Of a stretch of 64,000 nt of DNA, positions 24,101 to 30,949 are shown in pieces. The stretch's first letter is position 1; each line of letters begins with the position of its first letter. This DNA is from Pratylenchus scribneri (taxonomy: Eukaryota > Nematoda > Chromadorea > Rhabditida > Pratylenchidae): assembly GCA_030063045.1 (NCBI GenBank), contig JAQSEB010000049.1:1674001-1738000 (forward strand), written 5' to 3'. Under the pieces are notes generated by a model. It made no database searches and was not told the DNA's origin. It was given only the letters and a program-made list of their open reading frames with translations. The position numbers and the translations under genes were made by a program.

Positions 24101-25412
24101 AGACCATCCTGATGTGAAAATTATTAACGAGCAAGTAAATTGGACGAGACCAGAACATAATCCATTCAAGGTGGCACTGATGAAGGTTCGAGTTGTACCA
24201 CCCCGTCATTGTGATGTCCCAGTGCTTCCCATGAAAATCGATGGTGATCCCCGATTGCTATTCCCCCTTTGTGCCAAATGTGCCAAAGAACATCCCACCG
24301 GAGGCGTGATCGGCAATTATCAATGCAAACACACGGACATTGAGCGCAGTTGGACATCCAGCTGTACATCCATCGAACTGAATGGTGCCCTAAAAGAGGG
24401 ATATCGGGTCACTGAGCTGATCAGAGTGCTGGACTATGGCAGTGATCCAAAAAAAGTGTCAAAGGACCTGTTTCGTGGATACATCCGTGAGTTTATGAGG
24501 GAAAAGATTCATTCATCTGGGTTCGAAAAGAGGATGGCAAATGATAAGGAAGCCCAAATCAAGTTCATAAAAGCATGTGAGGAAAAATTTGGGATAGTCA
24601 TTGATCCCGAAAAGATGAAGACCAACAAGGGCCGTAGGGCATTGGTCAAGTTGTGCCTCAATTCGCTATGGGGGCGCTTCAGTCTAAAGAATAGGGAGAT
24701 GGTCAAAACGGTCATTACCGAGCAACCATCCGAATATGGGGATCTTTTGGATCGAAGGGACATTAACATGTTGCCTCCCCATGAAATTGCACCGGGAGTC
24801 CTGCTCATCAATTACACAATGAAGGAGGATTTTGTCCAGGAACACAATACTTCGAATGTGACCATTTCCGCCTGGACGACCAGTTGTGCCAGGCTCACCC
24901 TCCTCAAGTACATGCAAAAAGTGGTCCGCTCCCCAGGTTGCACACTTTTGTATGTCGATACGGACAGTTTAATCTTTGCGGCGCCGGAAAATGACTGTCC
25001 TTTGGAGTTGGGTCCCCATATTGGGGATTTTACAGATGAATGCCCCGACCATGAGATTGTCGAATGCGTTTTTGGGGGAGCCAAACAGTATGGCCTGAAA
25101 CTTCGGCGAAAGGACGACCCGAATGCCCCCTTTGAATATGTGCTCAAGATTCGAGGAATTACAATCACGTACGATGCCGAACACCGGGACGGACTCCATT
25201 ACGAGAAATTCAAGAAGATGGTTTTGAAATATGGAAGAACGGGAGAGATTGAAACGATCAATATCATTTATCCCCATTTTCTCCGCCCCTCTATTGTAGA
25301 AGGACATGTCCTATCCCAAGAAATGATCAAAATTTATCGTCCATATGTGGGAAAGGGGATCATCGATCCCCAAACCCTTACCATTCATGATTTTGGATAC
25401 AATTCGGACTAA
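21174..25412 (+). CDS. polB: Protein-primed family B DNA polymerase, 1412 aa
   Basis: It replicates the element's linear DNA by protein priming at the ends. Exonuclease motifs: FDLETT (Asp489/Glu491), HFGGRFD (~590) and YCVNDTD (~710). Polymerase motifs: DVTSLYPW (Asp955), KLCLNSLWGRF (~1160) and YVDTDS (Asp1262/Asp1264). All expected acidic residues are present. The N-terminal ~450 residues hold a DNRCLFYAL segment (Cys ~223) and a WGHFDG segment (His ~344), spaced as in OTU-like cysteine proteases, then several CxxC pairs that look zinc-binding. The frame is open upstream to 21120, but only via GTG, so the ATG at 21174 after the TATA box is chosen. It is a single uninterrupted exon of normal size for Maverick polymerases. 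Confidence 0.96.
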   Translation: MPSSSKKPKFFIDNLLEIEQIISPNSTLPRRRKNPQPQKLPKIFVYQYGNGEEYVNDAAEYIQQLPNSTDTEHIKSFRTTKFKSKFVITKLPEDPEGLLSGVFKFCADEASKATSAQFSKAPDRMGFTITSDLLDKGPIWTPLEPVTENTIQSVLNMFLKVAQSKWKEGVSLWGSPFTVEVTTADRSGLPRRRQIRGSAKGKGVTHKIADKCLIKIENDSDNRCLFYALQATLVYHVRGYYREQFRHYRKGLHGMKGKLKNDVEELMRQVGAPLDQEDYDAVEWVPKVREYWNREYAGKYTFKIFIFNSVSHYKPILSDGPNDYTTSIILYHTKGEQNGKMWGHFDGVHKSGNLFGQPYCLTCERCYRDAASHATSCKQRCIKCSRIGPQFPCEKTRFYKFCEGCEKTFYNEDCFNHHKKSGFCKRSKQCRDCGIVWDVNVHKQVGRSEHVCGEQWCKRCYDFHTKERGCYIKPYKLFDKKPCRYIAFDLETTQHEKYDEKRKKHRPNFLSAKVACTICMENGEWQNSLKGEHQCAICGPSRKITFSEWPYTQTIVDDQRVTEKLLEDFVNWLIKEVDHGLETYIYAHFGGRFDIIFIYKLFFGIGHTPELIRRGNKLYEMKVKGLKLFFRDSFNFIPCSLANLVPTFDLDIPDKPYFPHLANVPDNYGKDIYPTLDDYLAGGMMPKKRKHLDEWFETNKHVPFRLEEKLAEYCVNDTDILMAALVRFRHEFMDLSKRLPDKDGFADRVGFHTPHMGLDPLREALTITSSCAKMYKANHLGYDELALVPERSYNGASLQSTIAFHYLLWYGEENNVKVQTAYSPDGEKIVGRYYLDGWVEEEQLGLEVHGCAWHGCPRCYPDDQTLLPNGKTAGFTREADRRRTEEIRSLVPNLKIIWECEIREMLRQNPEMKRRFAEYPDYGPINIRDCFYGGRTGPTRLHYEVKPGEKIFYYDVTSLYPWVNMMLDDDFIGYPVDHPDVKIINEQVNWTRPEHNPFKVALMKVRVVPPRHCDVPVLPMKIDGDPRLLFPLCAKCAKEHPTGGVIGNYQCKHTDIERSWTSSCTSIELNGALKEGYRVTELIRVLDYGSDPKKVSKDLFRGYIREFMREKIHSSGFEKRMANDKEAQIKFIKACEEKFGIVIDPEKMKTNKGRRALVKLCLNSLWGRFSLKNREMVKTVITEQPSEYGDLLDRRDINMLPPHEIAPGVLLINYTMKEDFVQEHNTSNVTISAWTTSCARLTLLKYMQKVVRSPGCTLLYVDTDSLIFAAPENDCPLELGPHIGDFTDECPDHEIVECVFGGAKQYGLKLRRKDDPNAPFEYVLKIRGITITYDAEHRDGLHYEKFKKMVLKYGRTGEIETINIIYPHFLRPSIVEGHVLSQEMIKIYRPYVGKGIIDPQTLTIHDFGYNSD

Positions 25413-25497
25413 TTTACTCACTCCCCATTTTTATTGTAACCTTTCCAATTTATCGCTTTTATATTGTATTTTTTAAAATATTTTTGAATAAATTATT

Positions 25498-25558
25498 ATT
25501 TCGAAATCCAGTTATGACGTCATATGATTAATGAGGGGTCTAAAAAAGAGTATATAAA
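25498..25558 (+). promoter_or_regulatory. Promoter of the small zinc-motif gene: TTTCGAAAT, CRE and TATA
   Basis: TTTCGAAATCCA (from 25499), TGACGTCA (25515-25522) and TATATAAA (25551-25558) precede the ATG at 25604. The first two motifs recur in the same order before the PAZ gene. Confidence 0.65.
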
Positions 25559-25603
25559 GAGGGATTTTATTCATTTTTCATCATTTTGAACATTTTTCAA
25601 GAA

Positions 25604-25915
25604 ATGGAAAACACTCAAAAAATTGAAACTTCTTCCAAATCCGATATCCGGTCGGCTGCTGACGAACTCCTTTCGGATCCCCCAACCTTTACCAAACCAA
25701 TTTCCACTTGGAAATTGTTCAAGGGAAAAAATATCCTAATTTATCACTTATGCAGTGAGTGCCAGCAAAAGTTGTACCATTCAAAGGATAAGCTCACAGA
25801 GCAGGGGGACAAATTGCTCATCAAATTCGAGCTTTGCCGAAATTGTGTCTATGCCAATATTAATGCCACTACCTTGTTGACTCATCCATACAAAGGTCCC
25901 GTTTCATCGAAATAA
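25604..25915 (+). CDS. Small Maverick protein with two Cys pairs, 103 aa
   Basis: I do not recognise this protein. It has one exon, with ATG at 25604 in good context shortly after a TATA box. A charged N-terminus is followed by CSEC (~residues 51-54) and CRNC (~84-87), a pair of CxxC motifs about 30 residues apart that could bind one zinc ion. There is no signal peptide or membrane segment. It lies just downstream of the polymerase with its own CRE/TATA promoter, like the PAZ gene, so it may be an early regulatory protein. That role is inference. Confidence 0.7.
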   Translation: MENTQKIETSSKSDIRSAADELLSDPPTFTKPISTWKLFKGKNILIYHLCSECQQKLYHSKDKLTEQGDKLLIKFELCRNCVYANINATTLLTHPYKGPVSSK

Positions 25916-26074
25916 AGGAAAGAAATTAGAGGAAAAAAATTTAATCGATACAGAAAATATCAATTTTTATCCATTTATCGATACAATTTATTTAAAATTT
26001 ATTAATCGAAAATAAAAATGTTATAAATAATAATTGTTCATATTTTGGAAATGGGGATTGGGGAGGAAAAAATC

Positions 26075-26605
26075 TTAAACTTCCAATTCTTCAAATAGGT
26101 ATTCGATCGCTGGCAATTTGGTGTAGACCGCATTCAGCCCTCCATCGTTATTCATAAAGTTGATCCCCGAAACAGTATTTTGGTAGAGTAGGATGGGGAG
26201 TTCAATTCGATACCATGTACGGAGTTGGCCATCCTGTATGGGTGGGATCGATTGAATAAAAGTAAAGATTTTTCCCTTTGCCTGCTTGGCGAATTGGGCA
26301 GATGCCATGTCCCAAATTTCCACGGCTTTGTGCCATTTCAATGGGGCGCGAGCATAGGTGATTTTTTGGTTGAACAAATCCAATTTGTCCAGGTACATGC
26401 CCCCAGGTGTATGCTGGACAATGAATTTACCTGTAGAATTGGCAAATTTTTCGGCATCTACCTTATTAGTGCCCGAGTAAAAGACGGAACAGTTTTCTGG
26501 GACTGTAAAGTCCAAATACTCTTCAATAACCCAAGAGAGATGTTCAAAGAGAACATTTTGGTCTGTGGAAAGACGGACATCGCGGAGAGAAGGAATCGGA
26601 ATCAT
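26075..26605 (-). CDS. Protein resembling a domain of bacterial/fungal toxin-like proteins, 176 aa
   Basis: The frame is open to 26641 only through TTG, so the ATG at 26603-26605 is taken. The middle of the protein has FYSG, then AEKFA, then TPGG about 20 residues on, followed by a W..A..S..FA..A.G block and an ELP.L block. From memory this order (SG..A..FA..G......TPGG, then S..FA..A.G, then ELP.L) is shared with small domains in bacterial polymorphic-toxin-type proteins and fungal hypothetical proteins. I cannot verify it or assign an activity. There is no signal peptide or membrane segment. The gene is divergent from the PAZ gene and shares the ~250-bp space with its CRE/AP-1 sites. No breaks are seen. 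Confidence 0.6.
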   Translation of the reverse strand: MIPIPSLRDVRLSTDQNVLFEHLSWVIEEYLDFTVPENCSVFYSGTNKVDAEKFANSTGKFIVQHTPGGMYLDKLDLFNQKITYARAPLKWHKAVEIWDMASAQFAKQAKGKIFTFIQSIPPIQDGQLRTWYRIELPILLYQNTVSGINFMNNDGGLNAVYTKLPAIEYLFEELEV

Positions 26606-26709
26606 TGTTTTTTCGAGTTTGTTTTTCAAATGATTTGGCAAATAGATCGGGAATCGACCACACTCTCATTAATTTCGAAATCTAGATTTCGAAATCCAAG
26701 ACCAATGAA

Positions 26710-26811
26710 GATTTCGAAATACAAATGACGTCATTGAGAATGACTCATCTAGTTTTCAAATCCTGGACACGCCCATTAATTCTAATTAAGATCTAATAAA
26801 ATCTATATAAA
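26710..26811. promoter_or_regulatory. Shared promoter region: TTTCGAAAT repeats, CRE, AP-1 and TATA
   Basis: ATTTCGAAATACA (26711 on), TGACGTCA (26726-26733), TGACTCA (26741-26747) and TATATAAA (26804-26811) precede the PAZ gene start at 26860. Two more TTTCGAAAT copies lie at about 26672-26698, closer to the divergent gene at 26605. Confidence 0.65.
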
Positions 26812-26859
26812 CGATTAATTTTTATCATTTCATCCTATCACAAAATCATTCTCGAAAAA

Positions 26860-27699
26860 ATGCTCACTTCACTCGTTGACGAATGCGCTCGCATTTTGAG
26901 CTGTACTCGACAGCAACTTAGGGACCGATTATTCCACCCTCAATTTCGTGCCCAAGTCTTGGAAGCGCTCCAAGGACGAATTGTAAAGACCATTTACCTG
27001 GACAAATTACATTTTGAAAAAACCTTTAGCTTTGATGGTCTCACCCATAGGGGAGCTGACCAAACCATGGCCTATGGTCGTCTCTCCCGTACATTCAACT
27101 GTACCATTGCCCAGCATTATTACTCCAGACACCGTATTCGTCTCCAATACCCCTATCTCCCATGTGTGGTGGAATTAGTTCCACGTGGCGAAGATCGATT
27201 CTACCCATTGGAACTTTTGAAACTCGATGAACCAGAAGTACATGAATTGACTGGCTATCTGGGGAACATGTTCAAGGAAAGGTCCATTGATGAGAAATTA
27301 TCCCCAGACTGTAATCATGTCCATGAGAAGGAACCACTGAACTTCAGGGAGCCATGTGATGCATGCGGTGAATTTCATGACGGTATCCCCTTCTTTACCA
27401 GTTGCGAAGAGCATGAAGGCTGGACAGAATACATACCAGAAGATGATGAGCTGACCCGTTTCCCGTTTAGCCAAGAGATGACAAGCGACGACGATGATAC
27501 CAGCAGGGATGATCAAGGTTGGGAAGAATGCAATATTGGTGGTCTCATTGGCAGGAAATTACGTCGATACAGCGATCAATTTAAATGTAATAAATGTGGC
27601 CTTATCCATGAGGATGGTCCCGTTTACTTTGACGAAATTGGAGACGACAACGATGACAATGATACCGATGATGAAATATCAGACTCGGACATGGATTAG
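26860..27699 (+). CDS. Stand-alone PAZ-domain protein with two CxxCGxxH motifs and an acidic tail, 279 aa
   Basis: Residues ~1-125 look like an Argonaute/Dicer PAZ domain, the module that binds the 3' end of small RNAs. Landmarks are the N-terminal helices, the RIVKTIYLDK strand, FSFDGLTHRGADQT, RTFNCTIAQHYYSRH (compare TVAQYF in Argonautes), IRLQYPYLPCV (compare L.YP.LPC) and FYPLELLKL (compare LPLE). The domain is complete, but no PIWI, MID or RNase III domain follows. Instead there are two similar motifs, CDACGEFH at 166-173 and CNKCGLIH at 243-250, each followed by .GP..F-like residues and probably zinc-binding, separated by acidic stretches. The C-terminus is Asp/Glu-rich. It is one exon with its own CRE/AP-1/TATA promoter. 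I do not know PAZ as a usual Maverick gene; capture from a host Argonaute is inferred. Confidence 0.75.
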   Translation: MLTSLVDECARILSCTRQQLRDRLFHPQFRAQVLEALQGRIVKTIYLDKLHFEKTFSFDGLTHRGADQTMAYGRLSRTFNCTIAQHYYSRHRIRLQYPYLPCVVELVPRGEDRFYPLELLKLDEPEVHELTGYLGNMFKERSIDEKLSPDCNHVHEKEPLNFREPCDACGEFHDGIPFFTSCEEHEGWTEYIPEDDELTRFPFSQEMTSDDDDTSRDDQGWEECNIGGLIGRKLRRYSDQFKCNKCGLIHEDGPVYFDEIGDDNDDNDTDDEISDSDMD

Positions 27700-28063
27700 A
27701 ACGTGCACATGTACACCTCCAAAATACACATACACCCCAAAAATATACGCCCACATGCTTAAGCATACCCCTAAAAATAGGGTAAAATAACCAAAAATGT
27801 CTCTAAATTATCAAATTGTATCTTCTATTCCTTAACTATGCTCATTTCCCCCTTAAAAGTAAATCTTCTAAACCTTAACGTTTTCCAAATTACATCTTTG
27901 GAAGTACCAATTTTGAAATCGCATCTTCCAAAGCTTGTCGTTTACAAAAATGTATCTTCCAATCCTTAATGACGTTCATTTACCCCTTAAAAGTACATCT
28001 TCTAAACCTTACCATTTAGCAATTTGTATCTTCTAATCATTACCGTTTAGCAAATGTTTGTCT
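27700..28063. repeat. Spacer with imperfect repeats between convergent Maverick genes
   Basis: About five imperfect copies of a unit like TATCTTCTAAACCTTA(A/C)C(G/A)TTT occur between 27820 and 28055. The spacer is where the plus-strand and minus-strand gene blocks meet, so it may hold transcript ends for both directions. Confidence 0.5.
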
Positions 28064-28501
28064 TTATATTAATTTATTCACAATGGTTTTTACAAATAAA
28101 TCAGTATTTGACATTGAATTTAATAAATTTATATATCGATCAAATGTGTAACCTAGGGACATGTAATAGATAAATACAATGGCATGAAGGCCACAACTTG
28201 GGACAAAGATAGATTGATAAGGGTACTTGTTTGTCTTAAATTGGGGAAATGATTTTAGAAATTTATCAATGGGGAGCGGCACATCTTTCTTTAGACTATC
28301 AAAATACCAGACCTCATTCTCGTTGGGGGCGAATACGGCAACCCAGTGGCTCCCCGATTTTTGAATGGGGTCCATGTTGATGACAAAGGAAGCTGGGAAA
28401 TTGGTGGGTATTGATAACATATCACTCGGGAAACATCCTTTAAACCATCGATTGGTTACGGGATTTGCCTCGAGTATTTTGGTTATTTGGAGGGAATCCA
28501 T
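28064..28501 (-). CDS. Adenain-like cysteine protease (maturation protease), 145 aa
   Basis: It is the C5/Ulp1-fold protease that cleaves capsid precursors in adenoviruses and Mavericks. The catalytic residues can be seen in order: His52 in GSHWVAV, Asp68 in WYFDSL, Gln ~96 in the oxyanion-hole position, and Cys103 in PSCGLHA. It is short but complete for the family. The start at 28501 overlaps the end of the upstream membrane-protein gene by 62 bases in another frame, so the two are probably read from one transcript or one start is further in. Confidence 0.92.
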   Translation of the reverse strand: MDSLQITKILEANPVTNRWFKGCFPSDMLSIPTNFPASFVINMDPIQKSGSHWVAVFAPNENEVWYFDSLKKDVPLPIDKFLKSFPQFKTNKYPYQSIFVPSCGLHAIVFIYYMSLGYTFDRYINLLNSMSNTDLFVKTIVNKLI

Positions 28502-28889
28502 TCGTCTTTAATGTGTCAACGATTAAATCCAGATTTATGGGACTGTCACTTTGTCGTATTTCATGAGCCGTTTTCCATTTCTTCCATAGATAGATTACGA
28601 TACTAGCAATGACCAAAATGTATAGGACATATGTTAGAATGCAGCTTATATGCCCATATATATCCCCCGAGTCGGGTGTCTCTCTACAAAGAGGATTATT
28701 CCCCAAAACGACGGGGGCATTGATTAGAGGATTTTCACTTTCTAATGCCTGATCTGGGGTCGTCATTGTTGTCCTCAATCCTTGCTGGATCAACCACTCA
28801 TCCCATTGTTTACCAGTGACTGGTTCATCGGAGAGTAAAGGGGTCAATGGTCTGGAGACCAAAAGAAGAAGAATGATTGTTTGAAACAT
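28440..28889 (-). CDS. Predicted type I membrane protein of the Maverick, 149 aa
   Basis: I do not recognise a family. The first ~20 residues (MFQTIILLLLVSRPLTPLLS) look like a signal peptide. A Cys pair (NPLC, HISC) precedes a strong membrane segment (ILTYVLYILVIASIVIYLW, ~residues 84-102) followed by basic KKWK, so the short outer domain would face outside and the ~45-residue tail inside. A TATA box in this orientation (28928-28936) lies just upstream of the ATG at 28889. It overlaps the protease gene at its 3' end. A virion or egress membrane protein is possible. Confidence 0.75.
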   Translation of the reverse strand: MFQTIILLLLVSRPLTPLLSDEPVTGKQWDEWLIQQGLRTTMTTPDQALESENPLINAPVVLGNNPLCRETPDSGDIYGHISCILTYVLYILVIASIVIYLWKKWKTAHEIRQSDSPINLDLIVDTLKTNGFPPNNQNTRGKSRNQSMV

Positions 28890-28927
28890 TTTTTATTGTT
28901 TAATATGATTCCCCATATTTCCCTAGA

Positions 28928-28936
28928 CTTATATAG
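28928..28936 (-). promoter_or_regulatory. TATA box of the membrane protein/protease pair
   Basis: CTATATAAG on the minus strand, about 40 bases before the ATG at 28889. No CRE or AP-1 site is seen nearby, unlike the plus-strand genes. Confidence 0.55.
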
Positions 28937-29007
28937 CCCTACTCCCCAGAGTTTACAAAAAAAAGAGAATAATTAATATTTATCCATATTATAAAAAATA
29001 CAATTTT

Positions 29008-30321
29008 TCAAATGGTAGTATCGGTTGTTACGTGTCTGTATTTATCGATCATTACAATTGAGTCGACTTCGGCAAATGCCACTAACATTATTCCGTTGTT
29101 TTCCACCGCTTTGTTGAATTTAATACTGACCGCCGTTGATCCATTCCTTAGTAGATCGAATACTCCTCCCTGGTCATCCCCGCTGTTGGTTAGATTAAAG
29201 ACGTAAATACAATGGGTTGTTCCAAATCGTTCATAGCTTATACCGTTTCCTCCGGATGTGTTTACGAGGCCAATGGCCTCTTGTGTCTCATGGAAGGCCC
29301 TAACATATTTCCCGTTATCATAGTCCAAAATAAATGGAGTTTGTGGATACACTCTACCGTTAGCTATAATGTTAATTTCTCGGACATTGTAATGCTGAAA
29401 GTTGAATGGACTTTTGCTCACGTCACCGACATAGTTGGAATTTTTCACTAGTCCCAATATGATCCTTCGGGGTATTTGGTCTTCAAATAGGTTGGCACTA
29501 AATTCAAAACGGCCCGCACTAATGAACATGGACTTCATCATTGATTTTCGGATGGGATATCGTACTGGCTTGCCCGTGTCCAATTTTCTTGAAATATCCA
29601 AAGCCAAACCATCCAAAAGACTGACCTTTTTGACATAAAGTCTCAGATCGAGGAGTTCCAATTTATATCGTACACCCGGAGTTTGACTGATCAATAGGAA
29701 ATTCCCATCGTTTGGCGTTATTGTAATGTCCATGCCCAAATGACTGATCAGGTAGAGCTGTTGATTGAAAATATCCGCATCCAATTTACTCATCAATTGG
29801 ACTTTTTTACTTTTACTGTATCGTTTAATTCTGTCTTCGAAACCTGGGCCCTTTTCCAGGCTTTCATCGGCTTCGTCGTTGGTGTAGCCTGCCGCCGTTA
29901 GATGGGACTTTTTGGCCTCGGTTGAATAGGATAATTCATGGGTAAGATATGATTTGTAGGCCATTAGGGAGTTGGATGTGAATACATCTTGGCCTTGTAT
30001 CCTTACACGTAAATCTTTGATAAATGTGTTTCCGAGGAGTTGGATCGGGGCAACTCTATCTGTATCTGCCAAAACTGTTTCGACTCCTTCAACTATTTTT
30101 ATGATACGAAATTCGGAAAAGAGGAAAATTTTTGTAGGATCAATGTAATTATCGGAGGAATGAATTTTAAAATGATAAGGGGGATCGTTCAGGGGATTAC
30201 TGGTCAAAATTTCAAATACTTTGGCCGATGAAACTGACACATTTGTGGGAGGGATTTGGAATAAATCAAGAGCACTGGTTATAGAATTTACAGATTCTTT
30301 ATCAATTTTATAATAGGTCAT
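29008..30321 (-). CDS. Major capsid protein (double jelly-roll type), 437 aa
   Basis: Position, size and composition fit the Maverick major capsid protein, which builds the icosahedral shell as a double jelly-roll. It has alternating beta-rich segments and few charged helices, and typical phrases such as FSEFRIIK, RVAPIQLLGNTFIKDLRVRI, KLELLDLRLYVKKV, FILDY.NGKYVRAF and SIKFNKAVENNGIMLVAFAE. There is no signal peptide or membrane segment. It starts at ATG 30321, only 6 bases after the stop of the pVI-like gene, without a TATA box of its own, so it probably shares that gene's transcript. The assignment rests on gene order and general similarity, not on a motif. Confidence 0.85.
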   Translation of the reverse strand: MTYYKIDKESVNSITSALDLFQIPPTNVSVSSAKVFEILTSNPLNDPPYHFKIHSSDNYIDPTKIFLFSEFRIIKIVEGVETVLADTDRVAPIQLLGNTFIKDLRVRIQGQDVFTSNSLMAYKSYLTHELSYSTEAKKSHLTAAGYTNDEADESLEKGPGFEDRIKRYSKSKKVQLMSKLDADIFNQQLYLISHLGMDITITPNDGNFLLISQTPGVRYKLELLDLRLYVKKVSLLDGLALDISRKLDTGKPVRYPIRKSMMKSMFISAGRFEFSANLFEDQIPRRIILGLVKNSNYVGDVSKSPFNFQHYNVREINIIANGRVYPQTPFILDYDNGKYVRAFHETQEAIGLVNTSGGNGISYERFGTTHCIYVFNLTNSGDDQGGVFDLLRNGSTAVSIKFNKAVENNGIMLVAFAEVDSIVMIDKYRHVTTDTTI

Positions 30322-30327
30322 TATTAA

Positions 30328-30828
30328 TTAATATAAGCCGAATATATCGGCTCTAAGACGTTTTTTCGAATGCACAATGGGTTCGTTAATTGTCGATGGA
30401 ACAATATTCTGAGGATTTGGTTGCGTTTCGATGACTCGTTGCCTTTTTATAGACCTGCGACCCCGTCTGCTCCCCGTCCCAAACTGTTTGGGCAGTCCAC
30501 CTTGCTCGAGTACGCTATCAATTCCGCGTTTACCTTCCGTGATTACGGCCTCTTTTATTGGTTTACCCTCTTTCAGCTTTTCCAGTACCCTTTGACCAGT
30601 GTTCAATGCCTCTTCACCTACACTCGTTCCGACTCGTTGTAATAGAGGTCTAAAAAATCGCCATAGTCCTTTGAAAATATCACCAATGCCCGCCCCGGTT
30701 TGAATACCATATCCTCGCTGGTAGACCGATCCTCCACGATAATATTCTGGTATTCCTACCCCCGATCCCGATTGTAGATCATAATCGTCATAATAAATTG
30801 CGGATGTATCAAATAATTCGTGTACCAT
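30328..30828 (-). CDS. Small basic virion protein, adenovirus pVI-like, 166 aa
   Basis: It has a Tyr/Asp/Gly-rich N-terminus with GSGVG and QTGAGIGDI, then an amphipathic segment (IFKGLWRFFRPLLQRVG), then an Ala/Lys/Glu helix (GEEALNTGQRVLEKL) and a basic patch (RRGRRSIKRQR). The glycine motif followed by an amphipathic helix and then basic residues is what Maverick proteins compared with adenovirus pVI or core proteins look like. The GAG and GSG motifs could be protease sites. The frame opens at TTG 30843; the ATG at 30826-30828 is preferred. TTTTATA on the plus strand at 30864-30870 reads as a TATA box for this gene. Confidence 0.7.
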   Translation of the reverse strand: MVHELFDTSAIYYDDYDLQSGSGVGIPEYYRGGSVYQRGYGIQTGAGIGDIFKGLWRFFRPLLQRVGTSVGEEALNTGQRVLEKLKEGKPIKEAVITEGKRGIDSVLEQGGLPKQFGTGSRRGRRSIKRQRVIETQPNPQNIVPSTINEPIVHSKKRLRADIFGLY

Positions 30829-30863
30829 TTTTGGTTTACTCAATTATGGTGACCTGTATGGTC

Positions 30864-30870
30864 TTTTATA
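30864..30870 (-). promoter_or_regulatory. TATA box of the pVI-like/major capsid gene pair
   Basis: TATAAAA on the minus strand about 40 bases upstream of the ATG at 30828. Confidence 0.5.
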
Positions 30871-30949
30871 GACAGACATCGGGGCCCCTAGCCTTAGCTC
30901 CTATTTTTTTGATTTGGGTTTTAGGGATAAAAAATTAAATAGACAAAAA

